DNA from: Brachynemurus nebulosus
Taxonomy: Eukaryota; Arthropoda; Insecta; Neuroptera; Myrmeleontidae
NCBI GenBank assembly: GCA_035578155.1
Contig: JAPWDM010000005.1
Span: forward strand, 24,178,877-24,242,876
Direction of reading: 5' to 3'
Length of the DNA: 64,000 bases
How positions within the stretch are numbered: the first letter of the stretch is position 1; each line of letters begins with the position of its first letter. This document shows positions 1-12,150 of the stretch, piece after piece. The notes beneath the pieces are model-generated. The model saw nothing but the letters and a program-made list of their open reading frames with translations, made no database searches and was not told the origin of the DNA. Both the position numbers and the translations under genes were made by a program.

Positions 1-540
1 TTTTAGTTGCACTATCCAACACATTCCCCGTCAACTTTCTATCAACCCCTCACTAAACAAATATCTATAAACTAAACTTTAATTTCACGCCCTCTTAAAT
101 ATAAATCACTGCTCGGAGAATTTATGTATATGTAACTGTAACATATAATCAATTTTAGCCCTTTTTTCTTTGGTTGGACATAAATGCAATAATAATTAGA
201 GAATGATTTATATTTTCAATTAAAATTTATCAAAATTTAAATATGAAAAGTTAAAAAACATATTTTTTTGATTGAAGTCAAGGTTTATATATGTTTATGA
301 GGTACACTAAATCCGTATGCTTCACATGTATTCATTTTTGGACTGCAATCAGCTGTTTTATAGCGTCAACTGATCATCACTTGATCATCAACAATATTTG
401 TATATGAATTCTCATTTTTAAATTTTAAAGTATTATTTCTGAATAATTATTCGTTATAATAATATAATATTCAGTTTAATATAATTATTAGTCGAATTTT
501 CTCCGAAAAATTAGACTTATACAGTCTATACGATAAGAGC
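1..540. other. AT-rich intergenic DNA, no feature recognised
   Basis: No convincing open frame, RNA gene or repeat boundary was seen. The only pattern is general AT richness with short homopolymer runs. Confidence 0.5.
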
Positions 541-612
541 TGCGAGAGGCGAGACCAGGGGCGCTATCCGTTTTCGGACCCGTAGAACACGATTATGTAA
601 AAAAAAAAGATG

Positions 613-721
<109 letters not shown>

Positions 722-729
722 CCCGCAAC

Positions 730-1610
730 CTTTTAATATGTGTAGGGCCCCCCTATGGAAGTTAAGAGATGAAATTTGGTAAGTGGGGCTTATTCCGATG
801 CACAACAATACTATCAAAGTGGGGTCAAATTTTGGGCAAATTTTTTTTCGGACCCGACCTTTAAGGGGGTGGTGGGGGGCGGAAAAACAATAAAACTTTT
901 CCAAATCGGTTTTAAATAATGTTTCGGTCAATTATCTACAACATATCCAAAATTCAGCTTCCTAGGATGATATGGTGGGAGTAGAGGGGGGAAAAACGAT
1001 TTTCGCTGGATCTAACAGGCCCCCAGCCCCCCAGAATTAATGTAGAGGGTTGAAATTTGGTGTGTTGATAAAGTTCGTACCTAGGTTGTGCTTTTTGGAG
1101 GTTTTAATATTTTACCCCCACCCCCCTCATTTTTAAGCTACAATTTCATGCATTTTCGACGTTTTCGAAGTTTGTACCACTCGCACAGGTCACCCGAATA
1201 AACCTAGAGGGCTGAAATTTTGTATTCGGATTGAGTTAGTATCAAGGGGGTGCCTTTTGGGGGTCTCGACTTTTAACCCCTACCCCCACCATTTTTATAC
1301 CCAAAAGAACATGATTTTTCTTGTTTTTTAACAGTTTCGTTCGGGTCAAAATCTCCCCAAATAAACCTAGAGGGCTGAAATTTGGTGTACAGGTTAAGCT
1401 AATAGCCAGACACTGTTTTTTGGAGGTTTCAACTTTTAACCCTTACCCCCACGATTTTTACGCCAATATTTCCTTAATTTTTTTGCTTGTTTTCTAACAC
1501 GTCTAGAGACTCCATAAGGAAACCTAGAGGGCTGAAATTTTGTACGTGTATTCAGTTAGTATCCAGCTAGTACCTTGTAGGGAGTCCACATCACTTTTCC
1601 CCCCACTTCT
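730..1610. repeat. Diverged tandem array, units of about 150-170 bp
   Basis: A motif of the form AGAGGGCTGAAATTTKG recurs near 1042, 1204, 1372 and 1524. A weaker version lies near 760. Each copy is followed about 60-80 bp later by a C-rich stretch (ACCCCYACCCCCAC type) and then a T-rich stretch. The spacings of 163, 168 and 150 bp show unequal, diverged units. No coding potential was seen. It may be a decayed satellite or the tandem core of a transposable element; the outer boundaries are not clear. Confidence 0.75.
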
Positions 1611-1639
1611 CCCATTTTTACATCGGAATTGAATGCTAT

Positions 1640-2700
1640 TGTTAAATGTGTTTTAAAAGCATTATGTTTATTCTAAATACAAGTAGGCGAATAGTAATTT
1701 TAAAAAATTTAAAAAAAAGTGAACTTACTTTTATGACAAATGAAATACGTACATACTAAGTAATTTAAAAATGTTATTAAAGTCACTGTTTATTTATAAA
1801 TTAGGAATTTTGAATTTTTAGTATTTATAAAATAGAAATTTTGGATTTTTTTGGAAAGAAAAACTATCTTTATAAAGGCCTTCCAGTTTACTATTTAAGG
1901 TCCTTTTTTAATATTTAAAACTAAAACATAAAGGCAATTAGCGGATAAACATGGGCAGGAATGTCCTCGTACGAATTGTGTTGGCTTTTTTTCTGCTACC
2001 TGTTTTCGGCACAAAATTGAAATTTACTGAGATACAGCCCTTAAATACTTAAAACCTTTTTTTAAAGCCTCGATCAGCCGAACACTCATCACCAGTTTTG
2101 AAACCAACAAAATGACAATTCGGTTGTAGACTTTCAATCACATTTCGCTTGTAGACATTCAATACCGAAGATGAAGGGGAAAATTCGACTACCGTGATGG
2201 GGCCCCGCTGCTCACGGCGTTTTTTTTTATTTATTTTACACATTTTGTTAGTTATTTTGTGCCAATGGTAAGTTATTTAGTAATTTTAACTAACTTTATT
2301 AATAGCTGCTTTGAAATTCGTTAATTCAGGACCGGTATCTAAAATTTTTCAATGTATTTTTATAGTCATGCCTGGTATACGGTGTTCTATGTCAAATGGC
2401 GGAAATTCACGCTATAAGACATTCAATAAAGACGTTAACTATTTTCCAAAAAAAGGATGTAGAATAACGTTGTTGAATTAAAAATATTGAAAACACCCAA
2501 ATTAATCTGTAATTAACAAAGTAAGACAGAGTTTTTCGTTAATGTTCCATAATTCCTGGATTCTATGACATACAGAGAAGGAATATACACACATGTGTAA
2601 CATTATCGAATATATTTGTGTCTATTTTTCTGACAAACCGTAATAAATATATTTCAAATACTTATTTTATCTATATTTAATCGAAAAAATTATATTAATC
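1640..2700. other. AT-rich DNA without recognised genes
   Basis: There are only short open frames, including one of 64 codons on the minus strand at 2049-2243, with no recognisable motif. No inverted-repeat element was identified. Confidence 0.4.
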
Positions 2701-2706
2701 ATTTTT

Positions 2707-3402
2707 AGGGGTACTCAGAGATTTTGACCTCTGAGTATCCCTCATAGTTTTGCACTTTCCACATTCTAACGTGTGACCAACTTGCACTTCACCAAACTTT
2801 CTGCTGAACTCAGTTCGCCAAGTTTTTGGGGTAAAGGGGGTATTTTTCTTTATTACAAAAATAAAGATTTAAAACGTTAATTCTGGACCTAACTATTAAT
2901 AATTTAATAGTCGAACGTATAAAATTAAAAATTAATTAGATTTTTTTCGTAATTGCTAATTTTTTTTTAATCTTTCTTGTTAGCAGTAAGGTATAAATAA
3001 AAAAAATATAATTGACGCCTATACTATTAGGTACATGATTATTACTGTGTCGTTTATGGATATTTAAATGATTTTAATATTACCTACATATTAAATTACC
3101 TAAATGATTTTAATATTACCTACATATTAACAGTAAATTACTATCAAAAAAATGCAAACTTTAACAATATTTTTTAAATTCATTCAAATTCAATTTAATT
3201 GCGATTATTGCGATTAATTTTGCTATTTAAATATATTAGTTTTTGACATTTGACGTTTTGAAATTTTACTCAAAATATACATACGTAATTTACACATGCT
3301 ACCTATATATATAGTGAGTATACCATAGAACACTAGAAGCCAACTAACATAAAAAAAGTGAAATTCGCTTGGAGTCATTTGTAAGCCAGTCACAGCTTAA
3401 GG
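2707..3402 (+). mobile_element. Truncated 5' part of the 5.45-kb Helentron-like family
   Basis: The start matches the left ends at 8669 and 53160: A-GG, TACTCAGAG, a short loop, then CCTCTGAGTA, forming a hairpin. Similarity runs about 690 bp and includes the doubled unit TAAATGATTTTAATATTACC near 3066 and 3102. It stops just after CACAGCTTAAG. This copy is more diverged than the two full ones. Its hairpin loop differs, and no matching 3' end (CTGAGTACCC type plus terminal hairpin) was found before 8669. I read it as a truncated older copy. Confidence 0.8.
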
Positions 3403-3678
3403 TGGTTACCTTGTGACATGCTAGTAGAAAAAATTGTAAACCTACAATTACTTTTTGTTTAATGGATAGATGTGTTGGCACCTACTACTTTTGATAGTGT
3501 TATGTATGCATACTATCAAATATAGCCTGTCCATGTACACTTACACTATCAAAGGTTTTTATGATAAACAGTTTGGCATCATCGCAGTTTATCCCAACAA
3601 ACATAATGTTATTTGTCTATCATACAGACCACTGAGTAATGTGTCATAGAGTGTTATTCTATTTTAATACATATTATC
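3403..3678. other. Short spacer, no feature
   Basis: Lies between the truncated Helentron end and an inverted-repeat element. It contains a thrice-repeated motif ACTATCAAA/TTTGATAGT around 3488-3556 but nothing codable. Confidence 0.35.
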
Positions 3679-4424
3679 AGGTATCGGACATTTTTCGGAT
3701 CATACAGTATCGTACTTTGTATACGCAGGTATGTTTACTTGATGTTTTGATGAATTGCAGGTTTTTTCGGACAGGTCAGGACCGTACTTATTGCAATAAA
3801 ATTTTGCAACTAAACTTCATGAAATTGTGCACATTTGAATGAATGGAACTGGTCAAAAATTACATTTTTCGCCATTTAGAATACTAGCGGCTTTTTTTAT
3901 TTGAGAAAAATAAGAGAATCAAAAAATCGAAAAAAATTTTGTAAAATTCATTGACAAGTTGTTTATATATTGTTCATATGTTGAAAAGTTGAAAATATTT
4001 AGACGGTCCACTATAATACCTATCAGATACATATTTGCTAAGATTTTTTGTTACAGAAAACAAATTTCTAATAAACAACTATACTTCTTTTTAAATTGAA
4101 AACAATAAAAAAAGATGGATTTATTTAATTTAAATGACAATATAAACAGAAACTCGTTCGATAGTCAATAAAAATTATAGTGGCACTTTTCAGTTTTGGC
4201 AGGTCAATAATAACAATTTAAAAAAATGTTTACATAAGATACGTGGAAATAATATTTTTATACGGCATACATATATGTGTGTGTGTGTTCTATACGTATG
4301 TTTATCAAAATATCTAAGTATTCATCTTTTATTTATATTAATCACAATATTCAATCACACAAAAGTCAATATACCCGCGTATACAAAACACGATACTGTC
4401 TGATCCGAAAAATTTCCGATACCT
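3679..4424. mobile_element. 746-bp element with 52-bp terminal inverted repeats
   Basis: The left arm (3679-3730), starting AGGTATCGGAC, is the reverse complement of the right arm (4373-4424), ending TCCGATACCT, with only a few mismatches. The interior is AT-rich and has no transposase. No clear target-site duplication is visible, so the superfamily is undetermined. It lies just upstream of the transposase-exonuclease gene and could be unrelated, or could be a MITE of the same system. Confidence 0.75.
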
Positions 4425-4605
4425 AGTTATATATATGGTGTTTGTTACTTTGTGGTGTGTGTACACATTATACATAAAACATAAGATACATGACTATAAT
4501 ACATACCATACATACCATACCTACATAGATGTCGCCTGACATATTACGCTCGTATATATGTAATTTTTTACTGAACAAATAGATAATTCTTATATAAAAA
4601 ATAAA

Positions 4606-7460
4606 ATGTCTGCTCAGTTACGGCATAAAGGTAAATATATTAAACAAAAAGTCCTGAAGAAAAAATTGAAATTTGTTAATCAGATGCGTGAAGGAAAATT
4701 AAAAAAAAAATCGGAGATCGAATCTAACCTAGACGATGGTAGAAGTGTAGTTGAACTTAAAGAATTGGCAAAAAATCTAAGGTGTTGTCAATGTAAAGAC
4801 CGCATTTATTTGGAAAATACTAAGAAAGAGATTCATTTAGGGTTGAATTCTGTTTTATGGATTAATTGTGAAAAATGTAATATTTTAACGAAAGTTCCAA
4901 CTGGAAAATTTCACACGAAAACTAACAAGACTTCTAATAAAAAATACAGTGTATCTGATGTTAATACTAAAGTTGTCATGGGTAAGATTTATTATTTATA
5001 ATATTTATTCATTGTAAGAGTAATTTATCAAATAATTATATAGTATATTTTATTTATGTTATTGTTACCAGGTTGCATAGATGCTGGTGTAGGCCATACA
5101 GCATTAAATAAAATACTAGCTTGCTGTAACATTCCAGAAATAACTCAGGCTTTGTACAAACGATATGAGAGGGAAGTAGGTCCAATAATTGAAAAAGAAG
5201 CTAAACAAAGTTGCAAAAGAGCTGCCGAAGAAGAACGCAAATTAATACTGGAAAATATTGACAAATTATGTGTTGAGTTGTAAGGGCTTAAATAGTTTAT
5301 TGTCAATGATCTGTTGATAAATTCTAAGCTATTATTTATTTATTTATTTATTTTAGACCGATTGAGATTGCTGAGGAAATTTATCCACATTACTGCAAAC
5401 TTCATAAATCTATTACTTCTTCTTCATCTACTTCAGTTGAGATATTTGATACCAATATAAATGATATAATTAGCATAATTGTATCGTACGATATGGGCTG
5501 GAGTAAGCGAGGAAATGGAAAAACCTACGACAGTTTAAATGGTTACGGGTGTATTATTGGGTTTTTAAGTGGAAAAATTTTAGATTTTGCCACGCGCAAT
5601 CGTAAATGTAATATGTGTGATGCTGGCCACCCTAAAACAGATCATGATTGCCGCAAAAATTTTCAAGGTAGTGCTAAGGCAATGGAGCCCTCTGTAGGAG
5701 CAGAATTAGTTGTTGATAGTGAAATTCTAAAAGAATCCAATCTAAAAGCTCGTGTTGTAATTGGTGATGAAGACAGCTCAACGATAGCTTCTATACGCAA
5801 TAAAACTACCGAAAAAATTTTTAAACTTGCTGATCGCAATCATCTTCGGAAGGCATTTGTGAATGATTTATATGCAATACAAAAAAATTTCAAAGAAATG
5901 AGGCAAAAGGGAGCCATTCTACACTTAAAAAAATGTTTCAGTTACGCTGTCATTCAAAACAAAGGAAAAAGCGAAAGGCTTGCAGCTACTTTATGTTCTA
6001 TTCCTGATCACGTGTTTAATCAACATGAAAACTGTGGAAGTTGGTGTCATCATCATTCATCAGAGAATTCTATACCACAAACAATTATATTTAAAGATCC
6101 AGATCTACATGTAACATTAACACAAATTTTCTCAAAATATGCTAAAAATGCATATAAATTTTCAGTAGCCGCATCAAGTGAGGGTAATGAGAGTGTCAAT
6201 AATGTCATGGGCCATAAGTCACCAAAAATTAACTGTTACAGTCGTAGTGAATCATCTGATTTTCGATATGCCAGTACTGTATGTACAGTAAATGACGGTG
6301 AATCTCATTTAATTAATGTTGAAAAAGGACTGTTATTATCACCTGCGAAACGTTTAAAAAAATTCGCACGTAAGAAAGACTCGGTTAGAACTAGAAGAGC
6401 TACAAAAGCAAAATTACCTGTCACTAAATTACGGAGAAATATTTTAGCTCAAAATAGAGAACAATTACGAAAAAAAAATGAAAATTCGGAAGGTATGCAA
6501 TATAAATCAAATTGTGGATTTTCATCAAATGAAATAAATACAAATTTCAATTTAGAAGATCAAATTAAGCATATAAACTTTACAAAAATGGATATTTCAC
6601 CCGAGACCTGTAATGTGGTATATTTTGATTTAGAAACATCTGGTCTACGAAGATCTGATGAAATCTTACAGATTGCAGCGAAGTTTGAAGACCAGGAATT
6701 CAGTGTATACATCACGCCAACCAAAGAAATAAGTCAAGAAGCCTCCGAAAAGACGGGTTTAAGAATAATTGGTGGTCAGTTATATTTAAAAAATATCAGA
6801 CTTCTTACTATTCCTTTATATAACGCTTTGGTTTCATTCTCCGAGTTTTTAAGCTATTCACAGAAACCTTGTGTGCTTGTTGCACACAATGTTAAGTTCG
6901 ATGCTTCATTTCTTATTCGTGCTCTTTCATCGACAAATATGATTGAACATTTCCAGATAATTGCTGGGTTTAGTGATACACTACCATTATTCAAAAAAAA
7001 ACTTTCTCAACGCAAGGGAGAGGGTATGTTTAAGCTAAATACCTTAGCAAGAGATTTTTTGGAAATAAAGTCTGATGATAATTTTCATGAAGCTTTATAT
7101 GATGTTCAAACTTTAGCTGAACTAAGTTCGTTATTAATTGAAAGTAAAAAATTGTTTTCAAGTACTGTGTCGTTTGTAGACGCCATATATAATCAAATAC
7201 GTTTGCGAAGAATTGCAACCATAAGACCATCATTACAGCCACTAGACAAAGTTGTTTCAAATGGAATGCTAAAAAAAATAGCAGGTGAAAATATCACTTA
7301 TGATATTTTAAAAGAACAATTTAACACTCAAGGAGAAACCGGAATAAGAGCTCTAATGAGTGAAAAACTAGAAAATGGAAAGCCTCGGATTACTAAAAAT
7401 CCGCGAATTTTGAAAAACATCATAAATTTTTTGGGATCAGAAAAAAGTAAAGAAGTATAG
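4606..7460 (+). CDS. Mutator-like transposase fused to DEDDh exonuclease (3 exons, 895 aa)
   Basis: Exons are 4606-4981, 5072-5279 and 5357-7460. The GT-AG introns are 4982-5071 (GTAAG donor, TTACCAG acceptor) and 5280-5356 (GTAAGG donor, TTTTAG acceptor). Joining them keeps frame and gives 2688 nt with no internal stop. The ATG is the first in-frame Met after a TAA at 4561. Residues 1-125 hold a basic start and a C60/C63-C88/C91 knuckle. The core resembles arthropod Mutator-like transposases: SYDMGWSKR with D240, a Cys/His-rich insert (CNMCDAGH), KAMEP, GDEDS with D332, and GNESVN with E473 as putative DDE residues. The C-terminal third has DEDDh exonuclease motifs: ExoI FDLET (D619, E621), ExoII AHNVKFD (D710) and ExoIII HEALYD (H772, D777). 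What is seen is an intact fusion. Nuclear DNA cutting or end processing is inferred. It could be an active transposase or a domesticated gene. Confidence 0.88.
7030..7135 (+). other. Exonuclease ExoIII segment within the fusion gene
   Basis: This stretch of exon 3 encodes the region from KLNTLARDFLEI to HEALYDVQTLAEL. The H-x4-D spacing is typical of DnaQ/TREX-type DEDDh nucleases. All four acidic residues and the His are retained, so the domain looks catalytically competent. It is listed separately because it is the strongest single functional signature in the window. Confidence 0.85.
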
Positions 7461-7609
7461 CGTCATTAATTTAAATAAGTGTGTTCTAAGAATGTATTTT
7501 TATTTTATTTTTTTTTTATGTTAACGTTTTTATCAATATATATCAATATTTTTTACAGTTTGAGATATAAAATTTATGTTATTTATTTTATACTGTTAAA
7601 TTACAAAAA

Positions 7610-7619
7610 AATAAATAAA
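7610..7619 (+). promoter_or_regulatory. Candidate polyadenylation signal of the transposase-exonuclease gene
   Basis: Two overlapping AATAAA hexamers lie about 150 bp after the stop codon, followed by T-rich DNA. The region is AT-rich, so chance occurrence is possible. Confidence 0.5.
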
Positions 7620-7691
7620 GTTTATAACTATATAATTTTATACTTTTTTAATTTAAATAATTTCATTTGTAATAATAAATTTATTATTCAC

Positions 7692-8625
7692 TAGCATTTA
7701 CCCGCGGCTTTGCCCGCGTATCAGCAAAAAGCTGGGCGGATTCTAATACGCACTGTCGTCAAAAATATGGGAAACTTTGAACCAGGGGGTGTCCACACGG
7801 CAGTGTACCACAACATTAAGTACAGTACCGTGTCGAAAGTATGGATACACCTTGAGTTAAGATGTCCGTCCCTATGCTTTTAACGACATAGTGTGCGTTG
7901 GAACCCGCTCAGCCCTTTTATGAGTGACTTTTGAAATGAAGAGAATATACAAAATTCGAATGAAGTCAACGATTCTTTTCTTTACACCGTTTTAAATATA
8001 TTTTCCCACGGGAATAAGAGTTCCCACAGGATTCAGATATTTTTTCCGGGGATAGAAAGCAGTCTGTGTTCTTTTTTGTCCCCTTTGTAATCAATATGTA
8101 AAGTTTGAAACCAATCTTCTATTTTTTTAATAGTCAGTTATCGTTATTTCATTGTTTCGGCTTAAAAAAATTTCCCTCGGAAATGAGATACTTTCTCGGC
8201 GTAAAAAGTAACCTATGTTAATCGCTGTATATCGTTGTATCTGTTAACAATATGCTAAGTTCCAACAAATTCAAAGAATCTTTTTTTGTTTCATTTAAAA
8301 TATATTTTCACACAGGAATGAGATTTCCCACGGGATTAAGATGTTTTCCCGTGGTAAAAAGTAACCTGTGTTCTTTTTCGTTCTCACTGTTAACATTATA
8401 CAAAGTTTGAAACTAATCGTCCGCTTTTTAATAGTCAGCTGTCATAATTTAATCTATTTTCCCTCGGGAATAAAATATTTTTCCGGGATAAAACGTCGCC
8501 TATAACTATTTCTGCCCTCCAAGCTATGTCTGTGCCAAGTTTCAAATTGATAGGTTAAGTATGGTTAAAGCGTGAAAGCAAGTCAAATAAACAAACGCAC
8601 CTTCGCATTTATAATATCAGTATGG
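7692..8625 (+). mobile_element. Non-LTR-type insect repeat tail
   Basis: It opens with CTAG then ACCCGCGGCTTTGCCCGCG, a familiar opening of dispersed insect repeats. It contains several reiterated blocks of TTTCCCACGGGAATRAGA and 'GTAACCTGTGTTC...CAAAGTTTGAAACCAATC' type, and ends TTTATAATATCAGTATGGAT. The blocks repeat about every 200-300 bp (near 8010, 8170, 8310 and 8460), so the body itself is internally reiterated. No reverse transcriptase is present. The assignment to a non-LTR-type tail rests on general resemblance. Confidence 0.65.
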
Positions 8626-9278
8626 ATAATCTTAATTGAGTTACAAATTAACGGTATTTAACATTTTTAGGCTACTCAGAGGCCATAACCTCTGAGTAAG
8701 CCTTATCGTTTCACAAAAACACTATTCTAATGTGTGACCAACTTGCATTTCTGTTTGCTGAACTCAGCTCCCCAACTTTTTGGAGTAAAGGGGATATTTT
8801 TCTTAATTACAAAAATAAAAAATTTAAGACATTAATTTTGGACCTAACTGCTAATTGTTTAATAATCGAACGTATAGAATTAGAAATTAATTAGATTTTT
8901 TTCTTAATTGCTAAATTTTTTTTTAATCTTTCTTGTTAGCAGTAAGGTATAAATAAAAAAAATATAATTGACGCCTATACTATTAGGTACATGATTATTA
9001 CTGTGTCGTTTATGGATATTTAAATGATTTTAATATTACCTACATATTAAATTACCTAAATGATTTTAATATTACCTACATATTAACAGTAAATTACTAT
9101 CAAAAAAATGCAAACTTTAACAATATTTTTTAAATTCATTCAAATTCAATTTAATTGCTATTTAAATATATTAGTTTTTGACATTTGACGTTTTGAATTT
9201 TACTCAAAATATACATACGTAATTTACACATGCTACCTATATATATAGTGAGTATACTCTATTTTGAAAGTGTCACAC

Positions 9279-9970
9279 CATAGAACACTAGAAGCCAACT
9301 AACATAAAAAAAGTGAAATTCGCTTGGAGTCATTTGTAAGCCAGTCACAGCTTAAGACATTAGTCCGTCAGTAGTCGTCGTCGAGTCAACACACCATTAT
9401 ATTAACAATATACCCATTGTTAGTTGAGCACGTTGAACAGCTCTCTCTGGTAATACGTGTGATGTGATTGTATGTGTGTATACACATACTACTACAAAAA
9501 ACCAAACTAATACACTGCAAACAGTGTGTATGTACACAAACAGACTACGTCACAAACTCATTACAAGTGGAACAGAGGCAAAGCCAATCTAGTTTGTCCC
9601 CTTGTATCACACAGTATATAATACATGATAGGTACCTACAACATATGTACATAAAGCTACGGATACACGAGACATCTAAATTAGCATTATTGTGTGCAAT
9701 GTTTACACTATAGAACACTAGAAGCAAACTAATATCAAAAAAGTTTAGTTCGCTTGGAGTCATTTGTTGGTCTGTCACAGCTTAAGGCATTTAGTCAGTC
9801 GGTGTCGGTCATCGAATCCACTACGATTGTTATGTATTGTAAGACCATTGTTACTTGACCTGCACGTTGCTCTGTCCGATAATACGTGTTTTGTAATTGT
9901 GTGTGTAAATACTCACACAGAAGCAAACATCAAGCCTAAACCACTACAAACAGTTTGTACTTACACAGCA
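9279..9970 (+). repeat. Internal duplicated module of about 430 bp in Helentron copy 1
   Basis: Two diverged units start near 9279 and 9708 with AGAACACTAGAAGC. Each continues with TTCGCTTGGAGTCATTTG, GTCACAGCTTAAG, a CAGTCG/GTCGTC-rich patch, AATACGTGT and CAAACAGTGTGTA/CAAACAGTTTGTA. The same module, without the second unit, is present in the truncated copy before 3402. Related sequence occurs near 17100-17260 (+) and 49800-50090 (-). Confidence 0.75.
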
Positions 9971-10072
9971 TAGTGATGCGAAGTGGAGGAGATTTTACGT
10001 CACCTTTCTGCTACAGTCGGAATACTAACTATCATATAGTAGTTTGGCCCGTTGGTTTACACGTTCAAGTAA

Positions 10073-10523
10073 AGCGGGTTCTACACGATGGTACGAACGT
10101 TCCTTCCAACATTCGATCGAACGTTTGAGGCAGTTAAGTTCGATAGTTGGTGCGACGAATGTATCTGCTACACGGTGAATCGAATGTTTGATCCAATACG
10201 AATGATGATGTGTTGGTACTCAGTGGACGATGTTATCTGTCTGATGTTATCTCTAATGTTATACACTGATGTTGTCTCTCTTCACATGAACGAGCGTGCA
10301 GCTGCTGAGTCGAACCAACCAACGAACCAACATTGACCTTCAAATGTTCGAAGCACCCCTTTGACTCGGTGCAAAAATACCGACATCGAACGGGACACGA
10401 CCAAATGCGAACGTTTGACGCTCGACATTGGACACTCGTAGGTTCGAACAACGGCTACACGATGCTATGAACCATCCAACGTCGAATGTTGGAAGGTGTT
10501 CGTAGCATCGTGTAGCAGCGGCT
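10073..10523. mobile_element. TAA-flanked MITE (PIF/Harbinger-like) inside Helentron copy 1
   Basis: The 451-bp unit begins AGCGGGTTCTACACGATG and ends with the complement of AGCCGCTGCTACACGATG. TAA lies on both sides (10070-10072 and 10524-10526). A second inner block (CTTCCAACATTCGA) is also inverted between the two ends. TAA is a typical Harbinger-type target. It is present at the same place in copy 2, so it predates their duplication. Confidence 0.8.
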
Positions 10524-11662
10524 TAAATTTGCAGTCTAGATAAGGCTAGAACAGTTGTATACACTCGAGTTGCTAGACTTCTCTAGCAAATATTTGAGGT
10601 TGTTTACACAGTAGTGTCACACACGGCGAATAGAATAGTGTCAGACATTTCACACAACACCTGATTTAGATTATAATTTAACATTTCTAAATCGTATTTT
10701 GTATTGCCATATTCTATTTTGAATTGAAAACTAATATTTTTATAAATGTTGCTGCAAGACGGCAGTTTCGTACTGAAAATAATTTATTTCATTTTTTGCT
10801 ATAGTGTAAATCCAACTTGTAAAATTTTATTGCGTTTACTTTTTTCTTAGAGTTGTAATATAATATTATCTCTGTATTATCTTTTGGATGCGTCTCACAA
10901 TTTAGGATTACCTTGTTGGTAGTATCTTAAATCAACTTTTCTGTCCTTTTGTAAAAAAAAAAACTTCTACACCAAAAGCGTGTCGTGTGTCCGTACCTTT
11001 ATAATCTTTTTAAAATAAATTATTTTTTTTTTTGTCAAAAGATTCTTATATTATAACATAACCTATTTGTATGACTTAACGTTTATGTAAAAAAAAACAA
11101 TATGTTTTCATCCAAATCATTTTAATATTTGCGACGATTTGAATTTTTACACAAAATTTCGAATGCGAAAGGAATTTTTATTTTGGAAAAAATTCGCCCA
11201 CGAATACAACACAAAACGAACTGGTATGCTGTTTTTTAAATAATAAGTATTTCAACTAAGCAGTAATGTATCTTTTTTTTAGGAATAGTACATTATCTTC
11301 AGAAATAATGTTTTTTTTAAGGAGAAGTTTTCAAAGCTACTACTAGCAAAGTAGTGAAATTAGTGTCACACAAAATTGCTTTGTTGCGTGAAGAATTCAT
11401 TAAATTTCCAACAACTGACGTCGAAAAGGCGCAAGTTAAAGAAAATTTTTATAACATTACGCGGTTTCCGAGAGTGTTTGCTGCTTTACATACATACACG
11501 GTTACATATACAGGCTGGAAACAGATTTATCGAACGTGGGGCAAGTATGGTGAGAAATTTTTCTCAGGATCAATGTGATCTCTGACACTTTTTGATCAAT
11601 AATATTTCATTTTTAAATCGCGTTACCATGGATCTGCAATATTTTTGTGTTTGTCAGATTAA

Positions 11663-12150
11663 ATACCCCTGTCGCAGCATCTGCATAACATAGCGAATTT
11701 CCAAATTTTAGGGACTGGCGGATCTCATCTAAGAACTGTACCTATTTAAAATAGTTTAGCTTTCTAAGAGTAAAAGATTTTTTAAAATCGGCTGGGTAAT
11801 TAGTTTTGATATTTTTGGGACCCAAGAACCCGAACGGACTTTGTGCAGCATAGTTGTATCCATCTAAAATAATTTAGTTCTCTAACAGTGAAAAAATTTT
11901 CAAAATCGGTCGGTTAGTTTATTTTTTACAATAATGGGAACAGTAAACCCTGGCGGAAATCATACAACATAACCTTTATTCATCTAAAATAATTTTAGTA
12001 AAAAGTTTATCCTAACAGTAAAAAACGGGTCCTAGGGATCTCATATAACTTATGGTAGTCCGTAAGGTTCTTGTGGACATCATTTAATTACTTAATGAAT
12101 TCAAATACTTTAACTTACTAACGGTGAAAAAATTTTCAAAATTTTCGACA
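11663..12150 (-). repeat. Dispersed repeat family A, partial copy inside Helentron copy 1
   Basis: It starts with TACCCCTGTCGCAGCATC, then TGCATAACATAGCGAATTTC, the family end motif. It continues with repeated phrases of the form CATCTAAAATARTTTAGYTCTCTAACAGTGAAAAAATTTTC about every 110 bp. The orientation is opposite to the copies at 18190 and 27968. Confidence 0.7.

Noticed and set aside
2049..2243. 64-codon basic minus-strand frame as a small gene
   Set aside because: It is low-complexity at its start, without a domain, promoter or conserved copy in the window.
7030..7260. 76-codon minus-strand frame
   Set aside because: It is the antisense shadow of the exonuclease domain of the transposase-exonuclease gene.
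9545..10451. Several short frames duplicated exactly at 54036-54942
   Set aside because: Their conservation is explained by the two recent Helentron copies; none has a motif, and frames overlap on both strands.
11354..11585. Two overlapping 69-74 codon frames preserved in both Helentron copies
   Set aside because: They overlap in different frames and lack similarity to Rep, helicase or any family I recognise.
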